Part shown: piece after piece, positions 38,285-48,753 of the stretch
Numbering within the stretch: the first letter of the stretch is position 1
Layout of the letters: each line of letters begins with the position of its first letter
Source of the DNA: Hoeflea sp.
Lineage (GTDB): Bacteria; Pseudomonadota; Alphaproteobacteria; Rhizobiales; Rhizobiaceae
Assembly (NCBI GenBank): GCA_019084245.1
Contig: JAHRFE010000007.1
Location: 175,924 to 239,923, forward strand
Direction: 5' to 3'
DNA: 64,000 nucleotides
Made by a program: the position numbers and the translations under genes
The notes under the pieces: model-generated
Seen by the model: only the letters and a program-made list of their open reading frames with translations
Told to the model about the DNA's origin: nothing
Database searches by the model: none

Positions 38285-39706
38285 ATGATCCCGGCATCGA
38301 CATTTCGCGGACGGCGCGTCGCGCTCTTTGGTCTGGGGGGCTCCGGCCTCGCCACCGCGAAATCTCTGGACGCGGGCGGCGCCGACGTGATTTCCTGGGA
38401 CGACAATCCGGCGCAGGTCGAAGCGGCCCGTGCGGCGGGTCTGACGGTCGGCGATCTTCGCGGCATAGACTGGGCCGGTCTGCATGCGCTGGTGCTGTCG
38501 CCCGGGGTGCCGCTCACGCACCCGAAGCCGCACTGGACGGCGGAACTGGCGAACAGCCATGGCGTCGAGATCATCGGCGACGTCGAGATTTTTGCGCGCG
38601 AGCGGCGGTCAATCGCGCCGGGCAGCCCGTTCATCGCGATTACCGGCACCAATGGCAAGTCGACCACGACCGCGCTGATCGCGCATGTGATTGCCCATTC
38701 GGGCCGCGATGCCCAGCTGGGCGGCAATATCGGCACGGCGGTGCTGACGCTCGCCCCGCCCGCGCCGGGAAGGGTGCATGTCGTCGAATGCTCGTCCTAC
38801 CAGATCGATCTCGCTCCCTCGCTCGATCCGAGCGCAGGCCTGCTGCTTAATCTCACCCCGGATCATCTCGACCGCCACGGCTCGATGCAGCACTATGCCG
38901 AGGTCAAGGCGCGGCTGGTTGAGCATAGCGACATCGCCATCATCGGCGATGATGACGACTGGTGCCGCGGCATTGCCGCGAGGCTGGAAGCCGGAGGCGG
39001 GACTGTCGAGCGCATCTCCAAGGATCATGGGCTCACCGATGGATTGTTCGCCGAGGGTTCGATGATCCGTCAGGCAAAGGATGGCGTGGTCATCGATCTG
39101 GCGGATTTGAGCGCCATCACCACACTGCGTGGTACGCACAATGCGCAAAACGCCGCCGCGGCCATCGCAGCCTGCCGGACGGCGGGGCTGAGCGATGACG
39201 AGATCCGCGCCGGGCTTGCGAGCTTTCCGGGTCTCAGGCACCGGATGCAGCCGGTGGCGAAGAAGGGCCGCGTGATCTTCATAAACGACTCCAAGGCCAC
39301 TAACGCAGAAGCTGCGGCCCCTGCGCTCAACAGCTATGAGCGGATCTACTGGATCGCCGGCGGATTGCCCAAGGAGGGCGGGATCGCAGCCCTCGAGCCC
39401 TTTTTTGACCGCGTCGCCAAGGCCTATCTGATTGGCGAAGCGGCGGCGGGGTTTGCGGCGACGATCGGCGCGCATGCGCCGTTCGAGATATCCGGCACGC
39501 TCGACAACGCGGTTTTGGCAGCGGCCAGGGATGCGGCCGAGGATGCGGCGGAGATGCCGGTGGTGCTGTTGTCGCCGGCTTGCGCGAGCTTCGACCAGTA
39601 CCGCAATTTCGAGGTTCGCGGCGACGCCTTCGTAAGCCTGGTGTCGGCTCTGGATGATAGTCACATGCTCATCGATGTCCAAAACAAGGAAGAACAGCAT
39701 GGTTAG
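38285..39706 (+). CDS. murD: UDP-MurNAc-L-Ala:D-Glu ligase
   Basis: Mur ligase of 473 residues that adds D-glutamate. N-terminal Rossmann part with [15 protein letters not shown]-loop [11 protein letters not shown] (about 119-129), then [14 protein letters not shown] and [11 protein letters not shown]. The last codons overlap the ftsW start by eight bases (ATGGTTAG), so ftsW translation is probably coupled. Confidence 0.97.
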   Translation: MIPASTFRGRRVALFGLGGSGLATAKSLDAGGADVISWDDNPAQVEAARAAGLTVGDLRGIDWAGLHALVLSPGVPLTHPKPHWTAELANSHGVEIIGDVEIFARERRSIAPGSPFIAITGTNGKSTTTALIAHVIAHSGRDAQLGGNIGTAVLTLAPPAPGRVHVVECSSYQIDLAPSLDPSAGLLLNLTPDHLDRHGSMQHYAEVKARLVEHSDIAIIGDDDDWCRGIAARLEAGGGTVERISKDHGLTDGLFAEGSMIRQAKDGVVIDLADLSAITTLRGTHNAQNAAAAIAACRTAGLSDDEIRAGLASFPGLRHRMQPVAKKGRVIFINDSKATNAEAAAPALNSYERIYWIAGGLPKEGGIAALEPFFDRVAKAYLIGEAAAGFAATIGAHAPFEISGTLDNAVLAAARDAAEDAAEMPVVLLSPACASFDQYRNFEVRGDAFVSLVSALDDSHMLIDVQNKEEQHG

Positions 39707-40853
39707 CCGGGTAGAACGCGGGCCGGTCGCCGACTGGTTCTGGACCATTGACCGCCTGTTTCTTGCAACCTTCATCGGGCTTATGGGCATCGGCCTTATG
39801 ATGTCGTTTGCAGCGAGCCCGGCGGTTGCCGAACGGCTCGGCCTCGACAGCTTTCATTTCGTCACCCGTCACGGGATCTTCCTGCTGCCGGCGCTCATCG
39901 TGATGATCGGGGTCTCGTTCCTCTCGCCGCGGCAGGTGCGGCGCGTGGCGCTGGTCCTGCTGGCCGGCTCGATCGCGATGATGGTGCTGGCGCTGTTTTT
40001 CGGCGTCGAGATCAAGGGCTCGCGGCGCTGGATTTCGATCCTTGGCATCTCGGTTCAGCCGTCCGAGTTCATGAAGCCGGCCTTCGTCATCATCTGTGCC
40101 TGGCTGTTTTCCGAGCGCTCGCGCCATCCCGAAATCCCCGGCAACCTGTTCGCCATCATCCTGTTCGGCATTGTCGCAGCGCTGCTGGTGGCCCAGCCCG
40201 ACCTGGGCCAGACCATGCTGACGGCAGCGATCTGGGGCGGCATGTTCTTCATGGCGGGCATGTCATGGTTCTGGATCGTGCTTCTGGGCGGGGCCGCCAC
40301 GGCCGGTGCGTTTTCAGCCTACTTCATGTTCCCGCACGTCGCCGACCGCATCAACGGCTTTCTGTTCGGCGAAGGCGACAGTTTCCAGGTCGACACTGCC
40401 CGCGAGGCGATCATTCGCGGCGACTGGTTCGGCCAGGGCCCGGGCGAGGGCACCATCAAGCGCATCCTGCCCGACAGCCACACCGATTTCGTGTTCTCCG
40501 TCGCGGCGGAGGAATTCGGCATCGTCTTCTGCATGGTGCTGGTGGCCCTGTTCGGCTTCATTGTCATTCGCGGGCTGGTTCGCGCCGGCCGCGAGCAGGA
40601 TGATTTCACCCGGCTGTCGGTGGCGGGCCTGGCGCTGCTGATCGGGTTTCAGTCCTTCATCAATATCGGCGTCAATCTCCAGTTGCTGCCGGCCAAGGGC
40701 ATGACCCTGCCGCTGATTTCCTATGGCGGCTCGTCGATGATCGCGGTGGCGATCACCGCGGGCTTCATGCTGGCGCTGACACGGCGCAGGCCTGAAAGCC
40801 GGGCCAAGCCCCGCACCATCTACCGGCAGCCGGCAAGCGTGGCGGCGGAATAG
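39699..40853 (+). CDS. ftsW: septal peptidoglycan polymerase FtsW
   Basis: SEDS-family glycosyltransferase of 384 residues that polymerises lipid II at the septum together with FtsI. About ten membrane segments; characteristic pieces are [31 protein letters not shown], and near the end [14 protein letters not shown] start at 39699 with AAGGAAGAAC upstream is preferred over the longer frame at 39654, which would lie wholly inside murD. Confidence 0.96.
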   Translation: MVSRVERGPVADWFWTIDRLFLATFIGLMGIGLMMSFAASPAVAERLGLDSFHFVTRHGIFLLPALIVMIGVSFLSPRQVRRVALVLLAGSIAMMVLALFFGVEIKGSRRWISILGISVQPSEFMKPAFVIICAWLFSERSRHPEIPGNLFAIILFGIVAALLVAQPDLGQTMLTAAIWGGMFFMAGMSWFWIVLLGGAATAGAFSAYFMFPHVADRINGFLFGEGDSFQVDTAREAIIRGDWFGQGPGEGTIKRILPDSHTDFVFSVAAEEFGIVFCMVLVALFGFIVIRGLVRAGREQDDFTRLSVAGLALLIGFQSFINIGVNLQLLPAKGMTLPLISYGGSSMIAVAITAGFMLALTRRRPESRAKPRTIYRQPASVAAE

Positions 40854-40857
40854 CGCC

Positions 40858-41985
40858 ATGGCCACAAGCAAACTCTTCCTGCTGGCAGCCGGCGGCACCG
40901 GGGGACACCTGTTCCCGGCCGAAGCCCTGGCGCATGAACTGATCGCTCGCGGCCACCGCGTGCATCTGGTCACCGACAGCCGCGCAGAACGCTTTGCGGG
41001 AAAATTTCCCGCGTCCGAAGTTCACATGGTCCGCTCAGCCACCATCGGCTCGAAAAACCCGGTCAAGGTGATCCAGTCCTTGTGGACGCTGTTTCAGGGC
41101 GTGCGCGAAGCCGGCAGGCTGTTGCGCAAGATCAGGCCCGATGCGGTGATCGGCTTCGGCGGTTACCCCACCATTCCGCCGCTGCTGGCAGCGTCGAATG
41201 CCGGGTTGCCGACCATGCTGCACGAACAGAACGCGGTGATGGGCCGCGCCAACAAGGCGCTGGCCTCGCGCGTCAAGGTGATCGCCGGCGGCTTCCTGCC
41301 CGAGGGCAGGGGAAGACATGCGGACAAGACCGTGATCACCGGAAACCCGGTGCGCCCCGAAGTCATTGCCGCGGCGGCCATTCCCTATGTCCCGTCACTG
41401 GAAGGCGAGCCGTTCCGGCTGGTGGTGTTCGGCGGCAGCCAGGGTGCGCAGTTCTTTTCCGACGCGATTCCGTCGGCCATCGGGCTGCTGCCGGATGCGC
41501 TGCGAGCGCGGCTGGAGCTGACCCAGCAGGCCCGTCCAGAGGACGAACCGCATGTCCGGGCGCGGCTCGAGGAAATGGGGGTGAAGGCCGAGGTCTCGCC
41601 GTTCTTCACCGATATGGCGGCGCGCATCGGTGCGGCGCATCTGGTGATCTCGCGGTCGGGCGCCTCGACCGTCTCAGAAATCGCGGTGATCGGCCGCTCG
41701 GCCATTCTGGTGCCGTACCCTTACGCGCTCGATCATGATCAGGCGGCGAACGCGCAGGCGCTGATGGATCAGGGCGGGGCCAGCGTCGTCAAGCAATCCG
41801 AGCTCAATCCGCAGCTTCTTGCGGAGATGATTACCGACCGGATGAATGATCCCGCAGGGCTTGCCGCCACCGCCGCCGCAGCCCAGGCCACGGGAAAACC
41901 CGACGCCGCGCGCTTGCTTGCCAATCTGGCAGAAGCTATTGCGGAGGGCGTCAGCATCGAGCAATTCAGGAGCAGTCCCGCATGA
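40858..41985 (+). CDS. murG: UDP-GlcNAc:lipid I GlcNAc transferase
   Basis: Peripheral inner-membrane enzyme of 375 residues that converts lipid I to lipid II. GT-B fold with the N-terminal Gly-rich motif [19 protein letters not shown] (about 10-28), [28 protein letters not shown] and the UDP-GlcNAc site [18 protein letters not shown]. It starts four bases after ftsW and overlaps murC by four bases. Confidence 0.97.
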   Translation: MATSKLFLLAAGGTGGHLFPAEALAHELIARGHRVHLVTDSRAERFAGKFPASEVHMVRSATIGSKNPVKVIQSLWTLFQGVREAGRLLRKIRPDAVIGFGGYPTIPPLLAASNAGLPTMLHEQNAVMGRANKALASRVKVIAGGFLPEGRGRHADKTVITGNPVRPEVIAAAAIPYVPSLEGEPFRLVVFGGSQGAQFFSDAIPSAIGLLPDALRARLELTQQARPEDEPHVRARLEEMGVKAEVSPFFTDMAARIGAAHLVISRSGASTVSEIAVIGRSAILVPYPYALDHDQAANAQALMDQGGASVVKQSELNPQLLAEMITDRMNDPAGLAATAAAAQATGKPDAARLLANLAEAIAEGVSIEQFRSSPA

Positions 41986-43412
41986 AAATGCCGCAAACCA
42001 TCGGCCTTGTCCATTTTATCGGCATTGGCGGCATCGGCATGAGCGGCATTGCCGAGGTGCTCAACAATCTCGGCTACAAGGTGCAGGGCTCGGACCAGTC
42101 CGACAGCGCCAATGTGCAAAGGCTGCGCGACAAGGGCATCGAGGTGCATATCGGCCATTCCGCCGCCAATCTGGGTGCTGCCGAAGTGGTGGTGGTCTCG
42201 ACCGCGATCAAGAAGAACAATCCCGAACTGGTGGCGGCGCGGGAGCGTCTGATCCCGGTGGTGCGCCGCGCCGAGATGCTGGCCGAGCTGATGCGCTTCC
42301 GCAATGCCATCGCCATTGGCGGCACCCATGGCAAGACCACCACGACCTCGATGGTGGCGACGCTGCTCGAGGCCGGCGGGCTCGACCCGACCGTGATCAA
42401 TGGCGGCATCATCAACGCCTATGGCACCAATGCGCGCATGGGCGAGGGCGAGTGGATGGTGGTGGAGGCCGACGAGAGCGACGGCACCTTCCTCAAGCTC
42501 CCCGCCGACATCGCCGTCGTGACCAATATCGATCCCGAGCATCTCGACCATTACGGCACCTTCGACGCGGTGCGCACGGCGTTCCGGCACTTCGTCGAGA
42601 ACGTTCCATTCTATGGCTTCGGCGTGATGTGCCTCGACCATCCGGAAGTTCAGGCGCTGGTCAGCCGCATCGAGGACCGGCGGGTGATCACCTATGGCGC
42701 CAATCCGCAATCGGATGTGCGCTATTCCAACCACCGCATGGACGGGCCGGTGTCTGTGTTCGACGTGGTGATCCACAGCCGCAAGACCGGGGCCGTGGTC
42801 GAGCTCAAGGACCTCAGGCTGCCGATGCCGGGCAGGCACAATGTCTCCAATGCGGTGGCGGCCATCGCGGTCGCCTATGAACTGGGATTGACGCCGGAAC
42901 AGATCGCCAAGGGCCTTGGTCAATTCGGCGGGGTCAAGCGCCGCTTCACCCACACCGGAACCTGGAACGGGGTCGAGATCTTTGACGATTACGGCCATCA
43001 CCCGGTCGAGATCAAGGCCGTGCTGTCGGCTGCCCGCGATGCCTGCCAGGGCCGGGTGATCGCGGTGGCCCAGCCGCACCGCTATACGCGGCTCGAAAGC
43101 CTGTTTGACGACTTCTCCACCTGTTTCAACGATGCCAACACGGCGATCATCGCGCCGGTCTATTCCGCCGGCGAGGACCCGATCAAGGACATCAATGCGG
43201 CAACGCTGGTCTCCAGCATGAAAGCCGGCGGCCACCGCGACGCACGGCTGATCGACGGCCCGGAGGCGCTGGCGCCTCTGATCGCCGAGATCGCCAGACC
43301 GGGCGATTACGTCGTTTGCCTGGGCGCGGGCACCATCACCCAATGGGCCAATCAGTTGCCCAAGGAACTCGATGCGCTCAAGCCCGCGCCGGAGCCCGGG
43401 GGTGACGCATGA
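41982..43412 (+). CDS. murC: UDP-MurNAc:L-alanine ligase
   Basis: First Mur ligase of the stem peptide, 476 residues. N-terminal [16 protein letters not shown] (Rossmann), P-loop [18 protein letters not shown] (about 112-129), [12 protein letters not shown] and [14 protein letters not shown] are all present. Start overlaps murG and stop overlaps murB, each by four bases (ATGA). Confidence 0.98.
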   Translation: MKMPQTIGLVHFIGIGGIGMSGIAEVLNNLGYKVQGSDQSDSANVQRLRDKGIEVHIGHSAANLGAAEVVVVSTAIKKNNPELVAARERLIPVVRRAEMLAELMRFRNAIAIGGTHGKTTTTSMVATLLEAGGLDPTVINGGIINAYGTNARMGEGEWMVVEADESDGTFLKLPADIAVVTNIDPEHLDHYGTFDAVRTAFRHFVENVPFYGFGVMCLDHPEVQALVSRIEDRRVITYGANPQSDVRYSNHRMDGPVSVFDVVIHSRKTGAVVELKDLRLPMPGRHNVSNAVAAIAVAYELGLTPEQIAKGLGQFGGVKRRFTHTGTWNGVEIFDDYGHHPVEIKAVLSAARDACQGRVIAVAQPHRYTRLESLFDDFSTCFNDANTAIIAPVYSAGEDPIKDINAATLVSSMKAGGHRDARLIDGPEALAPLIAEIARPGDYVVCLGAGTITQWANQLPKELDALKPAPEPGGDA

Positions 43413-44386
43413 AGCCCCTGCAGGTTGACGGCGAGACGCTGCTTGCGTCGCTTGAGGGCAAGCTTGACGGTGTGCGCGGTCGGCTGACGCCCAATGCCGA
43501 GATGTCGAAGATCACCTGGTTCCGCACCGGCGGACCGGCGGAAGTGCTGTTCCAGCCTGCCGACGAGGAAGATCTGGCGGCCTTTCTCGCGGCGCTGCCC
43601 GAAGAGATCCCGGTTTTGCCGGTGGGCATCGGCTCCAATCTGCTGGTGCGTGACGGCGGCATTCCCGGCGTTGTGATCCGGCTGTCGGCCAAGGGCTTCG
43701 GCCAGGCCGAACGGATCTCCGACACGCGGCTTTCGGCGGGCGCCGCCTGTCCGGACAAGCATGTGGCGGCGCTGGCGCTCGAAACCGGGCTTTCAGGCTT
43801 TCATTTCTATCACGGCATTCCGGGCGCCATTGGCGGCGCGCTGAGGATGAATGCCGGCGCCAATGGCGTGGAGACCCGCGAGCGCGTTGTCGAGGTTCAC
43901 GCCTTCGACCGCAAGGGCGTTCGCCATGTGCTTTCGAATGCCGAGATGGGCTACGCCTACCGGAATTCCGCGGCGTCAAAGGATCTCATCTTCACCCGCG
44001 CCGTGTTGGAGGGCACGCCCGGTGACCCGGCCGAGATCCGCGCCGCCATGGACGCCGTGCAGCAGCACCGCGAGACCGTGCAGCCGATCCGCGAAAAGAC
44101 CGGCGGCTCTACCTTCAAGAATCCCGAGGGTCATTCGGCCTGGAAGGTGATCGACGAAGCCGGCTGCCGCGGGCTGACCATTGGCGGCGCGCAGATGTCG
44201 CCGTTGCACTGCAATTTCATGATCAACACCGGCACGGCCTCGGGCTATGAGCTGGAAAATCTCGGCGAAACCGTGCGCGCCCGGGTGCTGGAGCATTCGG
44301 GCATCAGGCTCGAATGGGAAATCAAGCGCCTCGGCCTGTTCGAGCCCGGCCATGTGGTGCAGGAATTCCTGGGGCAGATGGTTTAG
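43409..44386 (+). CDS. murB: UDP-N-acetylenolpyruvoylglucosamine reductase
   Basis: FAD-dependent 325-residue reductase that forms UDP-MurNAc using NADPH. Motifs [53 protein letters not shown], the [11 protein letters not shown] region (type I-like Tyr-Arg) and the Ser-containing [20 protein letters not shown]. It is the last gene of the uninterrupted first half of the dcw cluster; ddlB, normally close by, is 6.9 kb further on. Confidence 0.97.
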   Translation: MKPLQVDGETLLASLEGKLDGVRGRLTPNAEMSKITWFRTGGPAEVLFQPADEEDLAAFLAALPEEIPVLPVGIGSNLLVRDGGIPGVVIRLSAKGFGQAERISDTRLSAGAACPDKHVAALALETGLSGFHFYHGIPGAIGGALRMNAGANGVETRERVVEVHAFDRKGVRHVLSNAEMGYAYRNSAASKDLIFTRAVLEGTPGDPAEIRAAMDAVQQHRETVQPIREKTGGSTFKNPEGHSAWKVIDEAGCRGLTIGGAQMSPLHCNFMINTGTASGYELENLGETVRARVLEHSGIRLEWEIKRLGLFEPGHVVQEFLGQMV

Positions 44387-44411
44387 CAAGCGCGCCTCGG
44401 GGGAGGGGCAG

Positions 44412-44834
44412 ATGCAGGCAGGTTCCACAGCGTCGAAACCCAAAGCCCTGACCGGCCGGTGCCTGTGCGGCGCGGTCAGCTTCACCGTTGCCGACGCCTT
44501 CGACTATGCGATGAACTGCCATTGCGGCAAATGCCGCCGCACCACCGGCTCGGCGTTCAAGCCGATGGGCGGGATCGCGCGGGCCGAACTCGCTGTCACC
44601 TCCGGCGCCGGTGACATCTTCCTTTATGGCGACGCCACCACCCATGACGCCCATTGCCGGCATTGCGGGTCGCTGCTCTATTCCCAGGTTCGCGACGCCC
44701 AGTACGCCCATGTGCCGCTCGGCGTGCTGATCGATACGCCCTCGATCCGTCCGACCCACCACATCCATGTCGCCTCGAAGGCGCCCTGGTTCGAGATCAC
44801 CGACGCCCTGCCGCAATACCAGGAATTCGATTGA
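44412..44834 (+). CDS. GFA-family (CENP-V-type) zinc protein
   Basis: A 140-residue protein of the glutathione-dependent formaldehyde-activating enzyme (GFA) family. Zinc-binding cysteines are in GRCLCGAVSF (about 17-26), NCHCGKCRRTTGSAF (about 38-52) and HCRHCGSLLYS (about 83-93). Only some members handle S-hydroxymethylglutathione; no formaldehyde dehydrogenase is nearby, so the reaction is not assigned. Start at 44412 follows GGGGGAGGGGCAG, 25 bases after murB, so it may be read from the dcw promoter. Confidence 0.9.
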   Translation: MQAGSTASKPKALTGRCLCGAVSFTVADAFDYAMNCHCGKCRRTTGSAFKPMGGIARAELAVTSGAGDIFLYGDATTHDAHCRHCGSLLYSQVRDAQYAHVPLGVLIDTPSIRPTHHIHVASKAPWFEITDALPQYQEFD

Positions 44835-44977
44835 GGGCAGAGCACGCGGTGCGATTGCCATCAAATCGAGTGCGCGATCGTGCACATATATTCAAATGTT
44901 TTTGGTTTGTTCCTGTGCTACCGATTGCGTGAAAGCTTGGGAGACAGCCTCCTGCGCGGAACATCCGGGAGCCAGCG

Positions 44978-45469
44978 ATGTCTGACACTGCATGCCATGA
45001 TTTCGATTTCGTCTACGGCGACTGGAAGGTTCGCCACCGCCGTCTCACTGTGCGACTGAAGGGAAGCGACGAATGGGAGGAGTTCGACGGGACCAGCTCG
45101 ACGCGCCCTGTGCTTGGGGGCAACGGCAATATAGAGGACAATTGGATCGATTTTCCGGGCGGCGCCTACCGGGCCGTTGCGTTGCGCTCCTATGACCGGG
45201 CCGCGGAAGTATGGGCGATCTGGTGGCTCGATCAGCGCAACCCGCACCATCTCGACGTGCCGGTGGTGGGACGATTCGCGAATGGCGTCGGCACCTTTCT
45301 GGCTGATGACAGCTTCGAGGGCCGCCCGATCAAGGTCCGCTTCAACTGGGTCAGCCTTGCGACAGATTCGTGCCGCTGGGAACAGGCATTCTCTTCGGAC
45401 GGCGGGTTAAGCTGGGAAACAAACTGGATCATGCAGTTTAGCCGCGTGGCAGATGACCAGACCCGCTAA
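44978..45469 (+). CDS. DUF1579-like protein
   Basis: A 163-residue soluble protein with a lipocalin-like or NTF2-unrelated beta-rich layout: FDFVYGDWKVRHRRLTVRLK at the start, IWWLDQRNPHHLDVPVVGRF in the middle and SCRWEQAFSSDGGLSWETNW near the end. The pattern resembles the DUF1579 family, whose function is not established. No signal peptide. It precedes the GGDEF pair, and a CtrA-like site overlaps its stop codon. Confidence 0.75.
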   Translation: MSDTACHDFDFVYGDWKVRHRRLTVRLKGSDEWEEFDGTSSTRPVLGGNGNIEDNWIDFPGGAYRAVALRSYDRAAEVWAIWWLDQRNPHHLDVPVVGRFANGVGTFLADDSFEGRPIKVRFNWVSLATDSCRWEQAFSSDGGLSWETNWIMQFSRVADDQTR

Positions 45470-45480
45470 CCCGGCATTAA
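45466..45480. promoter_or_regulatory. candidate CtrA site upstream of first GGDEF gene
   Basis: CTAA-CCCGGCA-TTAA is one base from TTAA-N7-TTAA, and the right half extends to TTAACCAT (45477-45484), which matches the extended CtrA half-site. It lies 98 bases before the GGDEF start. Confidence 0.45.
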
Positions 45481-45526
45481 CCATGCAATCTGTTTCAAAC
45501 CTGAATTATCTTCTTCGCGGGGACTG

Positions 45527-45574
45527 GCAGGATCCTGCGGGGCCTATGGCAGGACAATCTTAATTCGCTCGACC
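45527..45574 (+). repeat. duplicated upstream block, copy 1
   Basis: Contains the palindrome GCAGGATCCTGC (45527-45538) and CAATCTTAATTCG. The same order, with changes, occurs before the second GGDEF gene, so the duplication probably carried its promoter. Confidence 0.55.
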
Positions 45575-45578
45575 TACC

Positions 45579-46448
45579 ATGCTCAACGTGATTTGGAGTG
45601 TATTCATGGTCGGCGTGACCCGAAACTGGATTGTCAAACAGTTGATGCTCGGGGAGTTCCGCTCCTACCGGGATGTTTGCCGCAAGTCGGTCTGGGTCGG
45701 GGTCAAGGTCTCGTTGCTCGCCTATTGTCTCAATCTCGCGGCGCATTTTCTGATCCATGGACTTGGCCTGCTGCCCTACAGCCTGGGTGAGGCGCTGATT
45801 GTCGCCACGCTTCTGACGCCGCCCATCACCTTTATTCTCGCGGTCGGCTCCTACATGGCGGTCGGCTTCGCGATTCATGATCTTGGCGTGTCGCGCGCGG
45901 AGCTTGAACGGCTGAGCCGCACCGACATGCTGTCAGGGCTCGCCAACCGGCGGGCTTTCCAGGATGCGTTCGATAAATGCGAACTGGACAAGACCTTGGT
46001 GGTCTTTGACATTGATCGTTTCAAGACGATCAACGATACCCACGGGCACTCCAGCGGCGATGCGGCGATTGCCGAGGTCGCGACAATACTGTCGGCCGTT
46101 TTCGGAGAGCGCTGCCTGTGCGCGCGCATCGGCGGCGAGGAATTCGCCGTGTTCAGTTCCGATATCGCGTTCGCAGAATTCGCCGCGCTGGCCGAGATCG
46201 CCCGGGTGCGGATCTCCCGACTGCAAATCAGCGCCGATGCGGGCGCGTTTGGAATCACCGTCTCCGGCGGCATCGCCCGGGCGCGGGCGGAGCAGAAATT
46301 CGGCGAGAGTTTTTCGCGCGCTGACAAGGCGCTTTATGCCGCCAAGGCCGCCGGCCGCGACCGGATCTCCGTTTCATACCCGACCGATGATCACGCATGT
46401 GACGCGGAACCGGCTGATCTGCCGGTTGCGAAGACACATGCGGCCTGA
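45579..46448 (+). CDS. membrane diguanylate cyclase (GGDEF), copy 1
   Basis: A 289-residue protein with two hydrophobic segments (about 40-65 and 72-98) and a GGDEF domain (about 110-275) that would make c-di-GMP from two GTP. Active-site motif RIGGEEFAVFSSD is intact; no RxxD inhibitory site is seen five residues upstream. It is alignable end to end with the next GGDEF gene, sharing DLGVSRAELE and LSRTDMLSGLANRRAF. The start at 45579 gives three more N-terminal residues than copy 2; ATG at 45606 is an alternative. Confidence 0.92.
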   Translation: MLNVIWSVFMVGVTRNWIVKQLMLGEFRSYRDVCRKSVWVGVKVSLLAYCLNLAAHFLIHGLGLLPYSLGEALIVATLLTPPITFILAVGSYMAVGFAIHDLGVSRAELERLSRTDMLSGLANRRAFQDAFDKCELDKTLVVFDIDRFKTINDTHGHSSGDAAIAEVATILSAVFGERCLCARIGGEEFAVFSSDIAFAEFAALAEIARVRISRLQISADAGAFGITVSGGIARARAEQKFGESFSRADKALYAAKAAGRDRISVSYPTDDHACDAEPADLPVAKTHAA

Positions 46449-46551
46449 GCAGGGCTTATATCTTTCGGTCTGATCTGACCGGACTCACCCACACGTTTAC
46501 TCGAAATTCACCGAGTTATCCGCTTTAGGCCTCAATCCACCGCTTTGCCGG

Positions 46552-46606
46552 AAACGGCAAGATCCTGCACGGGCAATGACAGCACATTCTTAATCCGAAC
46601 TCTCTA
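46552..46606 (+). repeat. duplicated upstream block, copy 2
   Basis: Contains the imperfect palindrome GCAAGATCCTGC (46557-46568) and CATTCTTAATCCG, in the same order as the block upstream of copy 1. It ends about 12 bases before the ATG of copy 2. Confidence 0.5.
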
Positions 46607-46617
46607 ATAAACGCCAT

Positions 46618-47475
46618 ATGGACTGGAACGCGTACATTGTGGGCATGGCCCGTGATTGGATCATCAGGCAGCTGACACTGGGCGAGTTTGATTCGCGTCG
46701 CCATGTCTGGCGCAAGGCGATCGGGATGGCGTGCAAGATCGCGGTGCTCGCCTATGGCATCAATCTGATCGCCCATTGGATCATGTATCAGGTCGATTTG
46801 CTGCCCTACACGCTGCAAGCCGGGTTGATCGCCGCCACGGTGCTGACGCCAACCATTGCCTTTTCCGTCGCTCTTGCCGTCTATGTGGTTCTTGGTTTTG
46901 CCATCTATGATCTCGGCGTGTCGCGCGCTGAGCTGGAACATTTGAGCCGCACCGACATGCTGTCGGGACTGGCCAACCGCCGGGCATTTATGGAACAGTT
47001 CGACCAATGCAACCGGGAAAAAACCTTGCTGATTGTCGATATCGACCGCTTCAAGATGGTCAACGACAAATACGGGCACGCGGTTGGCGATGAGGTGATC
47101 GTCAAGGTCGCCAACATGCTGACATCGGTCTTTGCCGGGCGAGGGGTTTGCGCGCGCATCGGCGGCGAGGAGTTCGCGGTGTGCAGTTCGGACATGGATT
47201 TCGCCGAATTCGCTGCCCTTGGCGAGATTGCCCGCCACAGGATCGCTCAGATGCGCACCGAGGTTGATGGCGAGGCATTTTCCGTCACCGTCTCCGGCGG
47301 CATCACCCGGGCCTTTCCGGGACAGGAGTTCGCCGATATCTTTTCGCGCGCCGACAAGGCGCTTTATGACGCCAAGGAAGGTGGACGCAACCGCATCGTG
47401 CTGTCCTATGACTCCGCTTCGCCACCTCGCAAGAGTGTCCAGTCTGATCCTGTCGTACACTCATCCAGAAACTGA
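46618..47475 (+). CDS. membrane diguanylate cyclase (GGDEF), copy 2
   Basis: A 285-residue paralogue of the preceding gene with the same two-helix N-terminus (about 35-60 and 68-95) and a GGDEF domain (about 107-272). RIGGEEFAVCSSD is intact, and no RxxD site is present. The two differ most in the last 15 residues and the segment between the second helix and the active site. The tandem order, similar upstream DNA and shared motifs show a local duplication. Sensor input is unknown. Confidence 0.92.
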   Translation: MDWNAYIVGMARDWIIRQLTLGEFDSRRHVWRKAIGMACKIAVLAYGINLIAHWIMYQVDLLPYTLQAGLIAATVLTPTIAFSVALAVYVVLGFAIYDLGVSRAELEHLSRTDMLSGLANRRAFMEQFDQCNREKTLLIVDIDRFKMVNDKYGHAVGDEVIVKVANMLTSVFAGRGVCARIGGEEFAVCSSDMDFAEFAALGEIARHRIAQMRTEVDGEAFSVTVSGGITRAFPGQEFADIFSRADKALYDAKEGGRNRIVLSYDSASPPRKSVQSDPVVHSSRN

Positions 47476-47498
47476 AACAGGAGCTTTGGACCTGCGGA

Positions 47499-48626
47499 TC
47501 ATTCCGCCAGTCCCAACGCCCGCCTGACCGCATCATGCGGCAGCGCCGGCGCGAAGTTCCCGTCCCGCCCGGTCATCGCCTCATTGGCAATCATCGCATT
47601 GAGGATGGCTTCTTCGGTGGCCTGCACCACGGCCTCGAAGAACGGGTCCATGTCTTCATCCGGCACAAAGCGCACGGTGCGGACGGCGCCGGAGTCGAAA
47701 TCGCTATTGGCGCTGGAGAACGCCAGGAACAGGTCGCCCGAGCCGTGATTGGCCATGCCGCCGGTCCGACCGATCCCAAATGTGGCGCGCCGCGCCAGCC
47801 GCTTCAGCTGATGCGGCAGAAACGGCGCGTCGGTGGCGATGATGACGATGATCGAGCTCAGTTCCTTGTCCGGCGCGCCGCTTTGCATCTGCGGCAGGTC
47901 GGGATCGGCGCCGATGGTCTTTCCAAGCACGGTCAGATGCCGGCGCGTGCCGAAATTGGCCTGCACGAACACACCGGTGGTGAATTCTTCGCCGCCAAAG
48001 CCAATGCGCCGCGAGGCCGTTCCGGAGCCGGCCTTGAAACCGAAGCATTTCATGCCGGTTCCGCCGCCGATGCTGCCTTCCTCGATCGGTCCGCCATGGG
48101 CCGCGTCGATCGCCTCGATCACGTGCCGGGCCTCGACATGAAAGCCGTTGATGTCGTTCAGGAACCCGTCATAGGTTTCGGCCGCCACCGGCAGTGCGAA
48201 ATCGTCATGGTAGCGCTCGGCCAGCGCATCCACCGCCCAGCGGATGGTGGCGTCGCGGGCAATGCCGCAGGAATGGGTGTTGGTGATGGTGATCGGCAGC
48301 CCGAACTTGCCGGTCTCCTCAATGTAATGCGTGCCGCTCAGCTCGCCATTGCCGTTGAGGCTGAAGAAGCCGGCGAACAGCGGCTCGTGGATTGTCTCGA
48401 CCGGCCGCGGCAGAATTGCCGTCACCCCGGTGCGCACCGGACCCTTGCCCTGAACCAGCGCACCGTCGCCCGCAATGAGGGTCGCATATCCGACGCTGAC
48501 GCCCGCCACATCGGTGATCGCATTGTGCGGCCCGCAGATCCCCTCGAACGGCAGGCCAAGCCCCCGGGCGCGCAGCTTGCCCGAGGGCGTGTTTTTCCAG
48601 GCTGGATTCATCGGGGTGGGGGACAT
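47499..48626 (-). CDS. P1 (DmpA-type) aminopeptidase
   Basis: A 375-residue peptidase of family S58 (L-aminopeptidase D-Ala-esterase/amidase type), made as one chain that self-cleaves into two. Family pieces are LGLPFEGICGPHNAITDVAG near the start, TNTHSCGIARDATIRW, GSIGGGTGMKCFGF and GSGTASRRIG, the last covering the expected autocleavage and nucleophile site. The start at 48626 follows AGGAG. It is antiparallel to the GGDEF pair and not a dcw gene; D-amino-acid peptides are a possible substrate given the neighbours, but this is only inference. Confidence 0.9.
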   Translation of the reverse strand: MSPTPMNPAWKNTPSGKLRARGLGLPFEGICGPHNAITDVAGVSVGYATLIAGDGALVQGKGPVRTGVTAILPRPVETIHEPLFAGFFSLNGNGELSGTHYIEETGKFGLPITITNTHSCGIARDATIRWAVDALAERYHDDFALPVAAETYDGFLNDINGFHVEARHVIEAIDAAHGGPIEEGSIGGGTGMKCFGFKAGSGTASRRIGFGGEEFTTGVFVQANFGTRRHLTVLGKTIGADPDLPQMQSGAPDKELSSIIVIIATDAPFLPHQLKRLARRATFGIGRTGGMANHGSGDLFLAFSSANSDFDSGAVRTVRFVPDEDMDPFFEAVVQATEEAILNAMIANEAMTGRDGNFAPALPHDAVRRALGLAE

Positions 48627-48753
48627 GGCGGCGACGCTCCTGACAGATGCCCGTGCGCATGACTGTGCGCGGAATGCAAGGCCATCAGATGTCACAGATT
48701 CCGGTTGACCCGCAAGCAGTCCCTCGTCTGCCAGTGGACGGAACCGGTTCGAA

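Noticed and set aside
41769-43343. 524-codon open frame on the - strand opposite murC and the end of murG
   Set aside because: It lies across two essential, well-conserved genes and has no recognisable motif.
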